Below the pieces are notes generated by a model. The model had not been told where the DNA came from. It saw only the letters and a program-made list of their open reading frames with translations, and made no database searches. A stretch of 64,000 bases of DNA from Bacillota bacterium (GTDB lineage: Bacteria > Bacillota > Clostridia > Acetivibrionales > DSM-1351), in assembly GCA_023393115.1 (NCBI GenBank), contig JAEWMS010000026.1, positions 1-64,000 on the forward strand, read 5' to 3'. Of the stretch, positions 34,953 through 43,358 are shown piece by piece. The translations under genes and the position numbers were made by a program. Each line of letters opens with the position of its first letter. Positions within the stretch are counted from its first letter, which is position 1.

Positions 34953-35644
34953 TTGAATACCTCCTCAAATACCTCGACTACCGATTTACCATTTTTTTCA
35001 CGAATGCTATCCACAGTATCGTCAATTAATATACTACTATCTCCGATCATAATAACTCTATCGAAAATTCTTTCGACATCATATATCAGGTGTGTTGATA
35101 TAAGTACTACTGCATCTTCTGAATAATTATTAAGAATTATATCCAGCATTGCTTTTCTGGAAGCAGGGTCCAATCCTCCCAAGGGTTCATCAAGCAGATA
35201 AATTTTTGCTCTTCTGGACATAACAAGTATGAGCTGAACCTTCTCCTGCATACCTTTTGACATACTCTTTATTTTCTGATTTGGGTCAAGCTTAAACTGT
35301 TTCAACATCTCTTCAGCTTTACTTCTGTCAAAATCCGTATAGAAATCCCCGAAAAAATCCAGTGCATCCTTTGGTCTGTAATTATCGGGCAAATAGGTTT
35401 TCTCCGGAAGGTAGGATATTATTGCTTTTGTGTATTCACCGGGTTCACTTCCATCAATCAAAACCTTCCCGCTAAAATCTGTTATTAAGCCTGCAATTAT
35501 TTTTATAAGAGATGTTTTTCCACAGCCATTTGGCCCTAGAAGGCCTATTATGCTTCCTTTTTCAAGTGACATAGATATGTTGTTTAATACTACTTTTGAA
35601 CCATAACTCTTTTATAGTGAGTCTATTTGGATTATACTGTTCAT
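34946..35644 (-). pseudogene. ABC transporter ATP-binding protein interrupted by an in-frame stop
   Basis: The domain is a normal ABC ATPase: Walker A GLLGPNGCGKTSL, signature-like SMSKGMQEKVQL, Walker B IYLLDEPLGGLDP and switch His in ISTHL. The expected start is the ATG at 35644, which overlaps the GntR stop as ATGA and begins MNSIIQIDSL. Codon 11 is TAA (35614-35612), exactly where family members read LTKSYG; the frame then continues KSYGSKVVLNNISMSLEKG without shift. Translation could restart at the ATG at 35572, giving 208 residues without the first beta strand, but no ribosome site is visible there. This is either a nonsense mutation or a sequencing error. Confidence 0.8.
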
Positions 35645-36024
35645 TCTTCAACTTCCTCCTTTTTAGGATTTGATTTGATTGTAACTACTTTCACAATTTC
35701 TTCCTTTTTGAACCCCAGCTTCTGCATTGAGTTGTAATAATTTTCAGTATACTCCTCAGCCATTTCATTTCTTGCCTGTAGAATCTTTTGCTGGTCCTGT
35801 GAAACAAATCTTCCGGAAGTTCTTTCTGTATAAAGCAGGCCAGCTCTTTCAAGTTCGGCTAAAGCTCTTTGCATAGTATTCGGATTTACTGAAAACTCCA
35901 CTGCCAAGTCCCTTACAGATTGCAGTTTTTGCCCAGGTTCCCAGGCACCTGATACAATTCTAAGTTTGACATCATCCATAATTTGAAGATATATCGGAAC
36001 ATTTGATGAAAAATCGTTCGCCAT
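35641..36024 (-). CDS. GntR-family (YtrA-like) transcriptional regulator
   Basis: A 127-residue regulator with an N-terminal winged helix (VPIYLQIMDDVKLRIVSG ... SVRDLAVEFSVNPNTMQRAL) and a short helical C-terminus, the layout of the YtrA subfamily. These repress neighbouring ABC transporter operons. Its ATG follows GAGGTGG. The 18-bp inverted repeat at 36566-36611 resembles YtrA-type operators and may be its target. Confidence 0.93.
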   Translation of the reverse strand: MANDFSSNVPIYLQIMDDVKLRIVSGAWEPGQKLQSVRDLAVEFSVNPNTMQRALAELERAGLLYTERTSGRFVSQDQQKILQARNEMAEEYTENYYNSMQKLGFKKEEIVKVVTIKSNPKKEEVEE

Positions 36025-36104
36025 TGAATAACCACCTCTTTTACTAATTACATTAGCTTTTCCAGTTTAGTTAGCACTTCTTGTCGTTTCACTTTGTCAA
36101 TGGA

Positions 36105-36539
36105 TTATTTTTTATCGACTTTATCCCAGGTTATATTAAATTTACCTTTATGATTTTCTCCTGTAACAGTAATTTTGTATTTACCGGGCTGGTCAAGGTT
36201 AATCTTGAAATCCGAGGTAGCAATATCCTCTGCCTTATAAATATTTTCACCCTCTTCACTGTTATCTTTTTTATCACCTTTAGCTTCTTCCCTGACAACA
36301 GTCATCCCAAGCCTTCCTTCATCGGTTACCACTGACACATCAACCTGGTATTTTTCACCTTCTTTTATATTTAGCTCTGTCGTTTTATACCCATTAAATT
36401 TCTTATATGACATTGACATTTTTGAGAAAGTACTTACCTCAATCGAACCTGTTGTAGTATAACTACCATAGGTACAGCCTGAAATCAAAGCAAGTGCAAT
36501 AATTATTGTAAACAGAACCCATTTTTTTCTTATTATCAT
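36105..36539 (-). CDS. Lipoprotein of unknown function
   Basis: A 144-residue exported protein with a signal peptide ending in the lipobox ALISGC, so the Cys near residue 22 should be lipidated and membrane-anchored. The mature part is rich in Lys, Glu and Asp with predicted beta strands, ending in the short pattern GKYKITVTGENHKGKFNITW. I recognise no enzyme motif. It precedes the GntR gene by 80 nt and follows a strong inverted repeat, so it probably belongs to the same regulated unit. Confidence 0.85.
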   Translation of the reverse strand: MIIRKKWVLFTIIIALALISGCTYGSYTTTGSIEVSTFSKMSMSYKKFNGYKTTELNIKEGEKYQVDVSVVTDEGRLGMTVVREEAKGDKKDNSEEGENIYKAEDIATSDFKINLDQPGKYKITVTGENHKGKFNITWDKVDKK

Positions 36540-36565
36540 TTCCTATCCCTCTTTCATTCAATTGT

Positions 36566-36611
36566 ATAATTGTATTATTGTATTAATCTCTTGATACAAT
36601 AATACAATTAT
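36566..36611. promoter_or_regulatory. 18-bp inverted repeat, candidate GntR operator
   Basis: Perfect 18-bp arms (36566-36583 and 36594-36611) with a 10-nt spacer lie 27-72 nt upstream of the lipoprotein gene. The arms contain TGTATTA/TAATACA, close to YtrA-type operator halves. The lack of a T-run argues against a terminator. Confidence 0.65.
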
Positions 36612-36670
36612 GTTTCTATGATGTCAATACAAAAAGACCGGATTTTTATCATACGAACCCAAATTGGGAC

Positions 36671-36706
36671 AAAAAAAACTGCCAAACCAACAGGTCAGCA
36701 GTCTTT
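36671..36706 (-). terminator. Intrinsic terminator after the CD1247-like gene
   Basis: On the minus strand ACTGC and GCAGT pair, with an inner ACC/GGT pairing, followed by eight Ts. It lies 19 nt after the stop codon of the 36725-37147 gene. Confidence 0.88.
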
Positions 36707-36724
36707 ACATGTTAACAATTATTC

Positions 36725-37147
36725 TTAATCATGATCATGATCACAGCCACAATCGCAGTCATCATCTTCACAGTCACATTCACAATCCCATTCCAGTTCA
36801 ATTTTCTTGTGGCAATTCGGACATTCTATTGACTCTGCATCTTCATCAATCAGGTCAAGGTCTACTTCCATCTCTTCACCACAGTAAGGGCATTCGATTT
36901 CCTGGAATTCGATATCATCTTCATCTTCATACACTATTTTTTCGAGTTCGGCAAGATCCTCATCAATACCATCAACCTGCTCGCACATCTCGTCCTGAAT
37001 TTCCTCAACGTCCTCTATTGCAAGAGCAATGTCATCCAAAACATCAATGATAGCAGTAAAAAGTTTGCCTTCATTTGTTGTCTCATCAATTTTCATACCC
37101 TCTGCCAAGCCTTTTATGAAAGCAACACGTTCACTAATGTAACTCAT
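36725..37147 (-). CDS. CD1247-like zinc-ribbon protein with acidic, Cys/His-rich tail
   Basis: A 140-residue protein. The N-terminal half (SERVAFIKGLAEGM ... VLDDIALAIEDVEE) matches the CD1247 N-terminal domain common in clostridia beside efp. A zinc ribbon follows with CPYC and CPNC knuckles (about residues 87-117). The last ~20 residues alternate Asp with Cys and end in DHDHD, a likely metal-binding tail. It follows efp by 33 nt. Its function is unknown. Confidence 0.85.
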   Translation of the reverse strand: MSYISERVAFIKGLAEGMKIDETTNEGKLFTAIIDVLDDIALAIEDVEEIQDEMCEQVDGIDEDLAELEKIVYEDEDDIEFQEIECPYCGEEMEVDLDLIDEDAESIECPNCHKKIELEWDCECDCEDDDCDCGCDHDHD

Positions 37148-37180
37148 AATCCTACCTCCTCATTTTTTATTGAGTTATTT

Positions 37181-37744
37181 TTATTTATTTACTCTTTCCA
37201 TGTACTCATTTGTTCTAGTGTCAATTCTGATTATATCTCCAGTATTGACAAAAAGGGGAACTTTTATAACAGCACCTGTTTCAACAGTAGCAGGTTTGGT
37301 GGCACCAGTTGCAGTATCACCCTTAAAGCCTGGGTCAGTCTGGGTAACTTCGAGCTCAACAAAGGTAGGTGGTTCAATACCAAATACATTTCCTTTGTGT
37401 GAAAGTATTCTTACTACTTCATTTTCCTTAACAAGATCAAGAGTGTTTCCTATTGAAGCCTTGTTAATGGGTATCTGCTCATAGGATTCGACATCCATAA
37501 AGTAGTATAAATCTCCGTCATTGTAAAGATACTGCATATCTTTTCTCTCAATGTGAGCCTTTGGCATCTTATCTGTTGGGTTGAATGTTCTTTCAACTGT
37601 AGCACCAGTAACTATATTTTTCAGCTTTGTTCTTACAAAAGCAGCTCCTTTTCCGGGTTTTACATGCTGAAATTCAACTACCTGAAAGATATTATTATCC
37701 AATTCAAAAGTTACGCCGTTTTTAAAATCACCTGCTACTATCAT
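37181..37744 (-). CDS. efp: Elongation factor P
   Basis: Helps ribosomes through proline stretches. The 187 residues show the KOW-like N-terminal domain with the loop HVKPGKGAAFV carrying the residue that is modified in many species, and the C-terminal blocks PPTFVELEVTQTDPG and VPLFVNTGDIIRIDTRT. The ATG follows GGAGG. It lies downstream of the M24 peptidase, its usual partner. Confidence 0.98.
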   Translation of the reverse strand: MIVAGDFKNGVTFELDNNIFQVVEFQHVKPGKGAAFVRTKLKNIVTGATVERTFNPTDKMPKAHIERKDMQYLYNDGDLYYFMDVESYEQIPINKASIGNTLDLVKENEVVRILSHKGNVFGIEPPTFVELEVTQTDPGFKGDTATGATKPATVETGAVIKVPLFVNTGDIIRIDTRTNEYMERVNK

Positions 37745-37945
37745 ATCTTACCTCCATGATATAAATAAATATACATTTTATAAAATAAAAAATACCATAA
37801 AAACTTATTATGTTTAATTGTATCCTAGATTATATTAAATTAATTTTTCATATAAGGCAAGAAAAATTTTCATTTTGATAGTTTATTATAGTATTTTACT
37901 TCCATATTTTTCAATTCCAACAAGGAATATAAACTTTATCTGTTA

Positions 37946-39031
37946 TCACAGTATAATTATCTCTTTTGAGGCTTTTGTTAAAATCTGAGGATTATTGTCT
38001 CTGATAATAATAGTATCTTCAATTCTAACTCCCCCTAAACCCTCAACATATATTCCAGGTTCAACAGTTACTGCCATATTGTTTTCGAGAACCTTATTAC
38101 CACCTATTGATAATCTGGGCTCCTCATGTATTTCAAGTCCCAAACTGTGTCCAAGACCATGCCCGAATTTTCCTTCAAAACCTTTGGAGTAAATTATGTC
38201 ACGAGCTATTTTATCTACTTCTTTTCCTGTCCTTCCTCTTACTGCCCCTTTTTCGGCAGTAAGCTGAGCCTCTAATACTATATTGTAGATGTCCAGCAGC
38301 TTTTTGTCAGGTTGACCTAGAAATACTGTTCTGGTTATGTCTGAACAATAGTGATTATACAGAGCTCCAAAATCAATGGTTATAGCATCACCCAACTCAA
38401 GCTTTTTCTCCGAAGCTACGCCGTGTGGCATTGAGGATCTGAGCCCTGAGGCAACTATTGTTTCAAAAGAGGGTCCGGTGGCTCCAAGCTTTTTCATTTT
38501 ATATTCCAGCTCAGCTGCCACATCAAGCTCGGTAATACCGGGTTTTATCAGCGGGAGTACCTGCATCAGAGCATCATCAGCTATTTTTACGGCCTGAGCA
38601 ATAATTTCTATTTCCTGCTCATCCTTTATACTTCTCATTTCGTCAACAGTTAAGCCAATACCTCTTATTTCAATATTGCTTAACTTACTCTTTAGAACAC
38701 TGTATGAAGAGTAGCTGACAGAATGATCCTCAAACCCGAGAGTTTTTACCTGCTCCGAATTTAGTATTTCATTAATGGAATCATTTATGTCAGGCTTGTG
38801 CTGTACGATTTCAAACAAAGGGGCCTGTCTTTTTGACTGCTCCATATATCTGAAATCTGTAAGCAGGTAAGCTTTTTTAGCAGTTATCAGCAAGTTGGCA
38901 GATGTACCTGTAAAGCCTGACAAATACATGTAGCTTTCTCTTTTTGTTATCAGTGCTGAATCAAGCTTCATTTCTATTAGTTTTGTTCTGAATTTGTTAA
39001 GCCTGTTTTCAAGATTTTCTATATTATACAT
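37946..39031 (-). CDS. M24 family Xaa-Pro aminopeptidase/dipeptidase
   Basis: A 361-residue metallopeptidase that cleaves next to proline. The creatinase-like N-terminal domain covers residues 1-125 and the pita-bread catalytic domain the rest. All five metal ligands are visible: Asp in TIDFGA, Asp in CSDITRTV, His in GHGLGHSLGLEIHEEP, Glu in VTVEPGIY and Glu in RIEDTI. It precedes efp, which fits a link to proline-rich translation products in this locus. The exact specificity (pepP or pepQ) cannot be told. Confidence 0.95.
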   Translation of the reverse strand: MYNIENLENRLNKFRTKLIEMKLDSALITKRESYMYLSGFTGTSANLLITAKKAYLLTDFRYMEQSKRQAPLFEIVQHKPDINDSINEILNSEQVKTLGFEDHSVSYSSYSVLKSKLSNIEIRGIGLTVDEMRSIKDEQEIEIIAQAVKIADDALMQVLPLIKPGITELDVAAELEYKMKKLGATGPSFETIVASGLRSSMPHGVASEKKLELGDAITIDFGALYNHYCSDITRTVFLGQPDKKLLDIYNIVLEAQLTAEKGAVRGRTGKEVDKIARDIIYSKGFEGKFGHGLGHSLGLEIHEEPRLSIGGNKVLENNMAVTVEPGIYVEGLGGVRIEDTIIIRDNNPQILTKASKEIIIL

Positions 39032-39078
39032 TTAACTTCCTCCAAAATCCCTATATTTATATGAAATGATAAATCCTA

Positions 39079-39106
39079 TTATTTAATTTCTTTTATTTAA
39101 TTTCTT
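39079..39106. repeat. Perfect 14-bp tandem duplication
   Basis: TTATTTAATTTCTT occurs twice in direct succession (39079-39092, 39093-39106) in the gap between aroQ and the M24 peptidase gene. Confidence 0.9.
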
Positions 39107-39123
39107 TGTATTTGTACCCTTAT

Positions 39124-39171
39124 ATAATACGCTGTTGTTATATAACTATAATACTCTGTTGTTATACAACG
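39124..39171. repeat. 24-bp tandem duplication
   Basis: Two adjacent 24-bp units (39124-39147, 39148-39171) agree at 21 of 24 positions and contain CTGTTGTTATA. The array ends one base before the aroQ stop codon. Confidence 0.88.
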
Positions 39172-39172
39172 C

Positions 39173-39601
39173 TTACAGGTTTGCGGCTGCATGCAAAGCA
39201 AGAATATAACTCATTTTACCAAACCCGCAGATTTGACCGACGCAAACCGGTGCAATTACTGACGTATGTCTGAATTCTTCTCTGCTATGTATGTTTGAGA
39301 GGTGAATCTCAATTGTGGGAATCTCAATAGCCTTGATGGCATCCCGTATGGCTATACTATAATGGGTATATGCACCTGCATTTATTATTACTGTTTCATA
39401 AACACCTCTTGCGGCGTGAAGTCTGTCGATAATTTCACCCTCATGGTTGCTTTGTATGAAGTCTGTTTCAAGACCAAGCTGTTCTGAAGTGATATTCACC
39501 GCTTTTGCTATATCCAGCAGTGTTTCGCTTCCATATACGGCTTTTTCACGAGTCCCAAGTAAATTAAGATTGGGGCCGTTTATAACCAGAACCTTTTTCA
39601 T
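39173..39601 (-). CDS. aroQ: Type II 3-dehydroquinate dehydratase
   Basis: Third step of the shikimate pathway. The 142 residues carry INGPNLNLLGTRE with the catalytic Tyr in VYGSETL, QSNHEGEIID, the catalytic His region NAGAYTHYSIA and EIHLSNIHSREEFRH. All are diagnostic for the type II (AroQ) enzyme. The ATG follows a GAGGAGG site. Confidence 0.98.
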   Translation of the reverse strand: MKKVLVINGPNLNLLGTREKAVYGSETLLDIAKAVNITSEQLGLETDFIQSNHEGEIIDRLHAARGVYETVIINAGAYTHYSIAIRDAIKAIEIPTIEIHLSNIHSREEFRHTSVIAPVCVGQICGFGKMSYILALHAAANL

Positions 39602-39652
39602 TTTGTTAACCTCCTCATAATGTATAGAACTCCGGTAGCCTTGGAGTTAGTT

Positions 39653-40513
39653 TCACTCGTACTTTTCTTTTGCCTTCTGGTAGATTTTTTTCATTTCCAG
39701 AGCATCCTCTGCCATTTTTCCTCTTGACTCACATATTATTACCGGCTCCATTTTTCTCTTTACCAATATTGGTGCCAGATGCTCAAACTCAGGACCAAAC
39801 TGCGTATCGGAAAAATTCCAGTGTCTCTTTTCCCCACCCTTTGAAAACTCAATCCTGCTGAAGTGGCAATGAATGTTTCTGGTTCTTTCCTTCCCGATTG
39901 AGTTTTCGATTATATCTATTACTTCTGCAAAGTCCTCTTCAGAATTAAGCCTTCCCAGACCACGGGCGTGCACATGTCCAAAGTCGATGGTGGGAATTAT
40001 CCTTTCATCCACACGGCACATTTCCATTATCTCCTCAATGGTACCCAGCTGATTATGTTTCCCAAGCACCTCGGGGCAGATGTGCACGTCCCCGAAACCT
40101 GCAGCATCGGCTAACTCTACGGTTTCACTCAGAATTTTCAAAGCATATCTGAGAGCAGTAGCTCTGTCCACCTTGCTGCAGGAGCCGGTGTGAACAACGA
40201 TTCTATGTGCTCCCATCCACTTAGCAACTCTTAACGTTTCCAGAATATATCTTTTAGAGTTTTCTCTCTTCTCCTCTTCTTCGCTGGACATATTAATATA
40301 GTACGGAGCATGAATACTCAAAAAGATGTTGTTCTCCTGTGCCTGACGGCCAATTTCGGTAGCTGTAGCCTCCCCGACATTAACACCTTTGCTACATGAG
40401 TATTCATAAGCATCAAGGCCCAGACCTGCAAGCCAGGCAGGCATTTGAGAAGATGACTTGTAGCCTTGTTCATAAAAGCTGTCGGAATTACCCGATGGTC
40501 CGAATTTAATCAT
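39653..40513 (-). CDS. Endonuclease IV-like TIM-barrel protein
   Basis: A 286-residue protein of the AP endonuclease 2 (Nfo)/xylose isomerase-like fold. Likely metal ligands are visible in LSIHAPYYIN, RIVVHTGS, ICPEVLG, TIDFGHVHARG, IHCHFS and IICESRG, in the same order as in endonuclease IV. It could repair abasic sites, but it is divergent from classical Nfo, so substrate is uncertain. I use the ATG at 40513 with a GGAGAG site rather than the longer frame to 40567. It stands between the M18 peptidase and aroQ. Confidence 0.85.
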   Translation of the reverse strand: MIKFGPSGNSDSFYEQGYKSSSQMPAWLAGLGLDAYEYSCSKGVNVGEATATEIGRQAQENNIFLSIHAPYYINMSSEEEEKRENSKRYILETLRVAKWMGAHRIVVHTGSCSKVDRATALRYALKILSETVELADAAGFGDVHICPEVLGKHNQLGTIEEIMEMCRVDERIIPTIDFGHVHARGLGRLNSEEDFAEVIDIIENSIGKERTRNIHCHFSRIEFSKGGEKRHWNFSDTQFGPEFEHLAPILVKRKMEPVIICESRGKMAEDALEMKKIYQKAKEKYE

Positions 40514-40593
40514 TTGCTCTCCTAATTTATCATGAAGTAAATTTAAATATAAACTCTTTATTATCAAGCATTTTATAGTATGAAAGCTACCCG

Positions 40594-42030
40594 TTATCCC
40601 AGATTACTTTCCAAGAAGACCTTCATTGCCTTATAGCACATATATACATCTATTTTACTTGTGATTTCAACCGGAGAATGCATTGATAAAATCGGAACAC
40701 CACAGTCAAGTACTTCAACGCCTAAATTGGCAACATACTGAGCTATTGTTCCTCCTCCACCCTGGTCCACCTTTCCAAGTTCGGCTGTGTGCCATACTAT
40801 TCCATTATCATTAAAGAGCTTTCTTATTAATCCCATTACCTCGGCACTGGCATCACTGGCATCATATTTTCCTCTGGAACCTGTATATTTCTGTACCACG
40901 ACTCCGTTCCCCATATATGAAGCGTTTCTTTTCTCATAAACCTCCTGATAGGACGGATCTACGCCTGGGTTTACATCTGCAGAAAGCATAAATGAATTCT
41001 CCAGGCAAAGGTTCAGCAGTAAATCAGAATAGTTCTCGTTTGTCATATATATTAGCTTTGATATAAAGCTTCTTAGGAAATTCGACTGGGCTCCTGTATT
41101 TCCTGTGCTTCCTATCTCTTCTTTATCGGTTAATATACACAGTGCAGTCTTTTGGCCGGGCTGTGCATCAAGCATAGCTTTTACACAGGTGAAGGCACAC
41201 ACTCTGTCGTCCTGTCCATATGCACCGATCATACTTCTGTCAAGACCAATATCCTTTGCTTTAAAAGCAGGAACAGCCTCAAGTTCGGCCGAAAGGAAAT
41301 CCTCCTCTATCATACCGTATTTCTCATTTAGAATTTTTAGTATATTCAGCTTTATTTTATCCTTAACCTTCTTATCATCATAAGGCTGAGAGCCTATTAA
41401 AAGATTAAGCCCTTCCCCTGAAACCACTTCGGTTGCCTTTTTCTGCATCTGATCCTGTGCGAGGTGTGGAAGAAGATCTGTAATGGTAAATACCGGGTCA
41501 TTCTCCCCCTCTCCGATGGAAATCTCAACTTTCGTTCCGTCAGCCTTCACAACAACACCGTGAAGTGAATATGGAATAGCCACCCATTGATATTTCTTTA
41601 TTCCTCCATAATAATGGGTTTTCAGAAGTACCAGACCCGAGTCCTCATATAGAGGATTTTGCTTTATATCTAGTCTTGGAGAGTCAATATGTGCACCAAC
41701 CATATTGATTCCATCCTCAACTGGTTTTTCCCCGATAATAGCACAGGCTACGGCTTTGTGTTTATTTATGTAATAAACCTTGTCGCCCTTATTCAATTTT
41801 TTTCCCTGACTAATAAAGTTCTGTAGGTTTTGGTAGCCGTTTTGAAGCAGCTCCTTTTCAACAGTTGCTGCAAACTCTCTTTCTGTTTTTCCTTTATCTA
41901 AATATTCCTTGTAAGTTTCACAGAGATTAAAGGCTTCTGATATTTCATTTTTACTTTGTTCCCATGCATTTTTCGTCTTATAGCTTAATTTTTCTTGTAA
42001 AACTTCTGCTTGTGACTTTTCTTCACTCAT
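40594..42030 (-). CDS. M18 family zinc aminopeptidase
   Basis: A 478-residue cytosolic aminopeptidase. The dinuclear zinc site is visible: His in GAHIDSPRLDIK, Asp/Glu in TDKEEIGSTG, Asp in SADVNPGVDP and His in LSMHSPVEIT. The length fits bacterial aminopeptidase I, which forms tetrahedral dodecamers. I use the ATG at 42030, which follows TTGGAGAACGCA; the frame extends 4 codons to a TTG overlapping that site. Divergent from the PHP gene at 42226. Confidence 0.95.
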   Translation of the reverse strand: MSEEKSQAEVLQEKLSYKTKNAWEQSKNEISEAFNLCETYKEYLDKGKTEREFAATVEKELLQNGYQNLQNFISQGKKLNKGDKVYYINKHKAVACAIIGEKPVEDGINMVGAHIDSPRLDIKQNPLYEDSGLVLLKTHYYGGIKKYQWVAIPYSLHGVVVKADGTKVEISIGEGENDPVFTITDLLPHLAQDQMQKKATEVVSGEGLNLLIGSQPYDDKKVKDKIKLNILKILNEKYGMIEEDFLSAELEAVPAFKAKDIGLDRSMIGAYGQDDRVCAFTCVKAMLDAQPGQKTALCILTDKEEIGSTGNTGAQSNFLRSFISKLIYMTNENYSDLLLNLCLENSFMLSADVNPGVDPSYQEVYEKRNASYMGNGVVVQKYTGSRGKYDASDASAEVMGLIRKLFNDNGIVWHTAELGKVDQGGGGTIAQYVANLGVEVLDCGVPILSMHSPVEITSKIDVYMCYKAMKVFLESNLG

Positions 42031-42225
42031 TGCGTTCTCCAATCTGCGTCCCTATTACGCTAATAAATTCTCTCATAATTTTTGACTAAAACCTTTTAAA
42101 TTGATAATATTACTTTAGCAACAAAAGTATCTTAAACATATACTCAATAATTAAGATATCCAATTCACTGATAAAATAACATGAATGGTTCAGTTTAATT
42201 ATACTTATCAAAGGAGAAAGATACA

Positions 42226-43023
42226 ATGTTTGACAATCATATTCATTCGAATTTTTCTACAGATTCCAAAATGGATGCAGAAGCAGCCAGTAAAAGAGCC
42301 GTGGAAATTGGTTTGACTGGAATCGTTTTTACAGACCATGTTGACTATGACTATCCTGAATTTGATGAGAGTTTTTTAATAAATTATATTAAGTATTTTG
42401 AAGCTTTCAGGGTTTTACAGGACAGGTGGAGGGGAAAGCTTGATGTTTTAATAGGTGTGGAAATGGGCTTTCAGCCCCATGTTGTGGATCAGATAAATGA
42501 GGTTATACATTCGTTTCCTTTTGACTTTGTTATTAATTCTGTTCACATTATCGACAGGACAGATCCATATACCAAAACCTTCTTCAGAGGCAAAACGCAA
42601 AGAGAGTCTTATGAAAGATATTTACAGGAAATACTGTTATCAATAACTGCTTACAATAATTATGACATTATCGGTCATATCGGGTATGCTGCGAGATATG
42701 GAAATTTTGAAGATAAACCATTAAGGTATGCCGATTATAGTGATCTCATCGACGAAATATTGAAAGCTGTAATCGCCGAGGGCAAAGGAATTGAGCTTAA
42801 CACGTCCGGTCTCCGTTCCGATCTTATGCAGCCCCTCCCCGGTTATGATGTGTTTGAAAGGTATTTTGAACTTGGCGGAGAAATTATTACAATGGGCTCT
42901 GACTCCCATTTCACAGAGCATCTCGGACACAGCTTCAAAGAGGCCGCCCAATACTTGAAGAATATTGGATTTAAGCATGTTGTACATTTTGAAAATAGAA
43001 AGCCGATATTTGAAGCACTATAA
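42226..43023 (+). CDS. PHP-domain histidinol-phosphatase (HisK/HisJ type)
   Basis: A 265-residue metal-dependent phosphatase of the PHP family, probably the histidinol-phosphate phosphatase of histidine synthesis. Metal-binding motifs are in the expected order: DNHIHSNFSTD, FTDHVDYDYP, GVEMGFQPH, INSVHIID, IGHIGYAARYG and MGSDSHFTEHLG. The ATG has an AAAGGAG site. It stands alone with its own terminator. Other PHP phosphoesterases look alike, so the substrate is not certain. Confidence 0.9.
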   Translation: MFDNHIHSNFSTDSKMDAEAASKRAVEIGLTGIVFTDHVDYDYPEFDESFLINYIKYFEAFRVLQDRWRGKLDVLIGVEMGFQPHVVDQINEVIHSFPFDFVINSVHIIDRTDPYTKTFFRGKTQRESYERYLQEILLSITAYNNYDIIGHIGYAARYGNFEDKPLRYADYSDLIDEILKAVIAEGKGIELNTSGLRSDLMQPLPGYDVFERYFELGGEIITMGSDSHFTEHLGHSFKEAAQYLKNIGFKHVVHFENRKPIFEAL

Positions 43024-43089
43024 CCTATTGTGAAATCATCACTAAATTGTTATCAGTTAGATAGTTTCAGTAAATAGTCTTCAGAGTAC

Positions 43090-43122
43090 AACAGGGCAGC
43101 GGTTTTTGACAGCTGCCCTGTT
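43090..43122 (+). terminator. Hairpin after the PHP gene
   Basis: A perfect 11-bp GC-rich stem (43090-43100 with 43112-43122, AACAGGGCAGC/GCTGCCCTGTT) lies 66 nt past the stop codon. The downstream T content is low, so termination is likely but not certain. Confidence 0.7.
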
Positions 43123-43208
43123 AAGTTGCTAAAATTAACATAATATCCCATTGCAATTGAGGCATAATGGGTGTATAGTTAATATTGTAGTTGAAAGTAG
43201 GTGAAAAA

Positions 43209-43343
43209 ATGAATAAAAATAACGTATTAATTAATTCAGACGTTATTGAGGAATGCCTTAGTGAATGCTTTGATGTTTTTGAAAAACATACGAATCAACA
43301 TACTTCGGCTAAACCCTCAGAAGTAAAAGAAACAGCCTCTTGA
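43209..43343 (+). CDS. Small 44-residue protein
   Basis: ATG at 43209 follows an AGGTG ribosome site, and the frame ends at TGA 43341-43343 inside a terminator hairpin. The peptide starts MNKNNVLINSDVIEEC and is acidic, with two Cys (CLSEC spacing) and a polar Lys/Ser/Thr tail. It lacks a membrane segment. Its own ribosome site, upstream hairpin and terminator support a real gene. I do not recognise the family; a signalling precursor or small regulatory protein are guesses. Confidence 0.6.
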   Translation: MNKNNVLINSDVIEECLSECFDVFEKHTNQHTSAKPSEVKETAS

Positions 43344-43358
43344 CCCAAGGCTTTTTTT
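43334..43358 (+). terminator. Terminator of the small-protein gene
   Basis: Arms AGCC(TC)TTG and CAAGGCT pair across a 3-nt loop with a 2-nt bulge and run into seven Ts. The hairpin includes the stop codon of the 44-residue gene and also faces the convergent GNAT gene. Confidence 0.8.
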
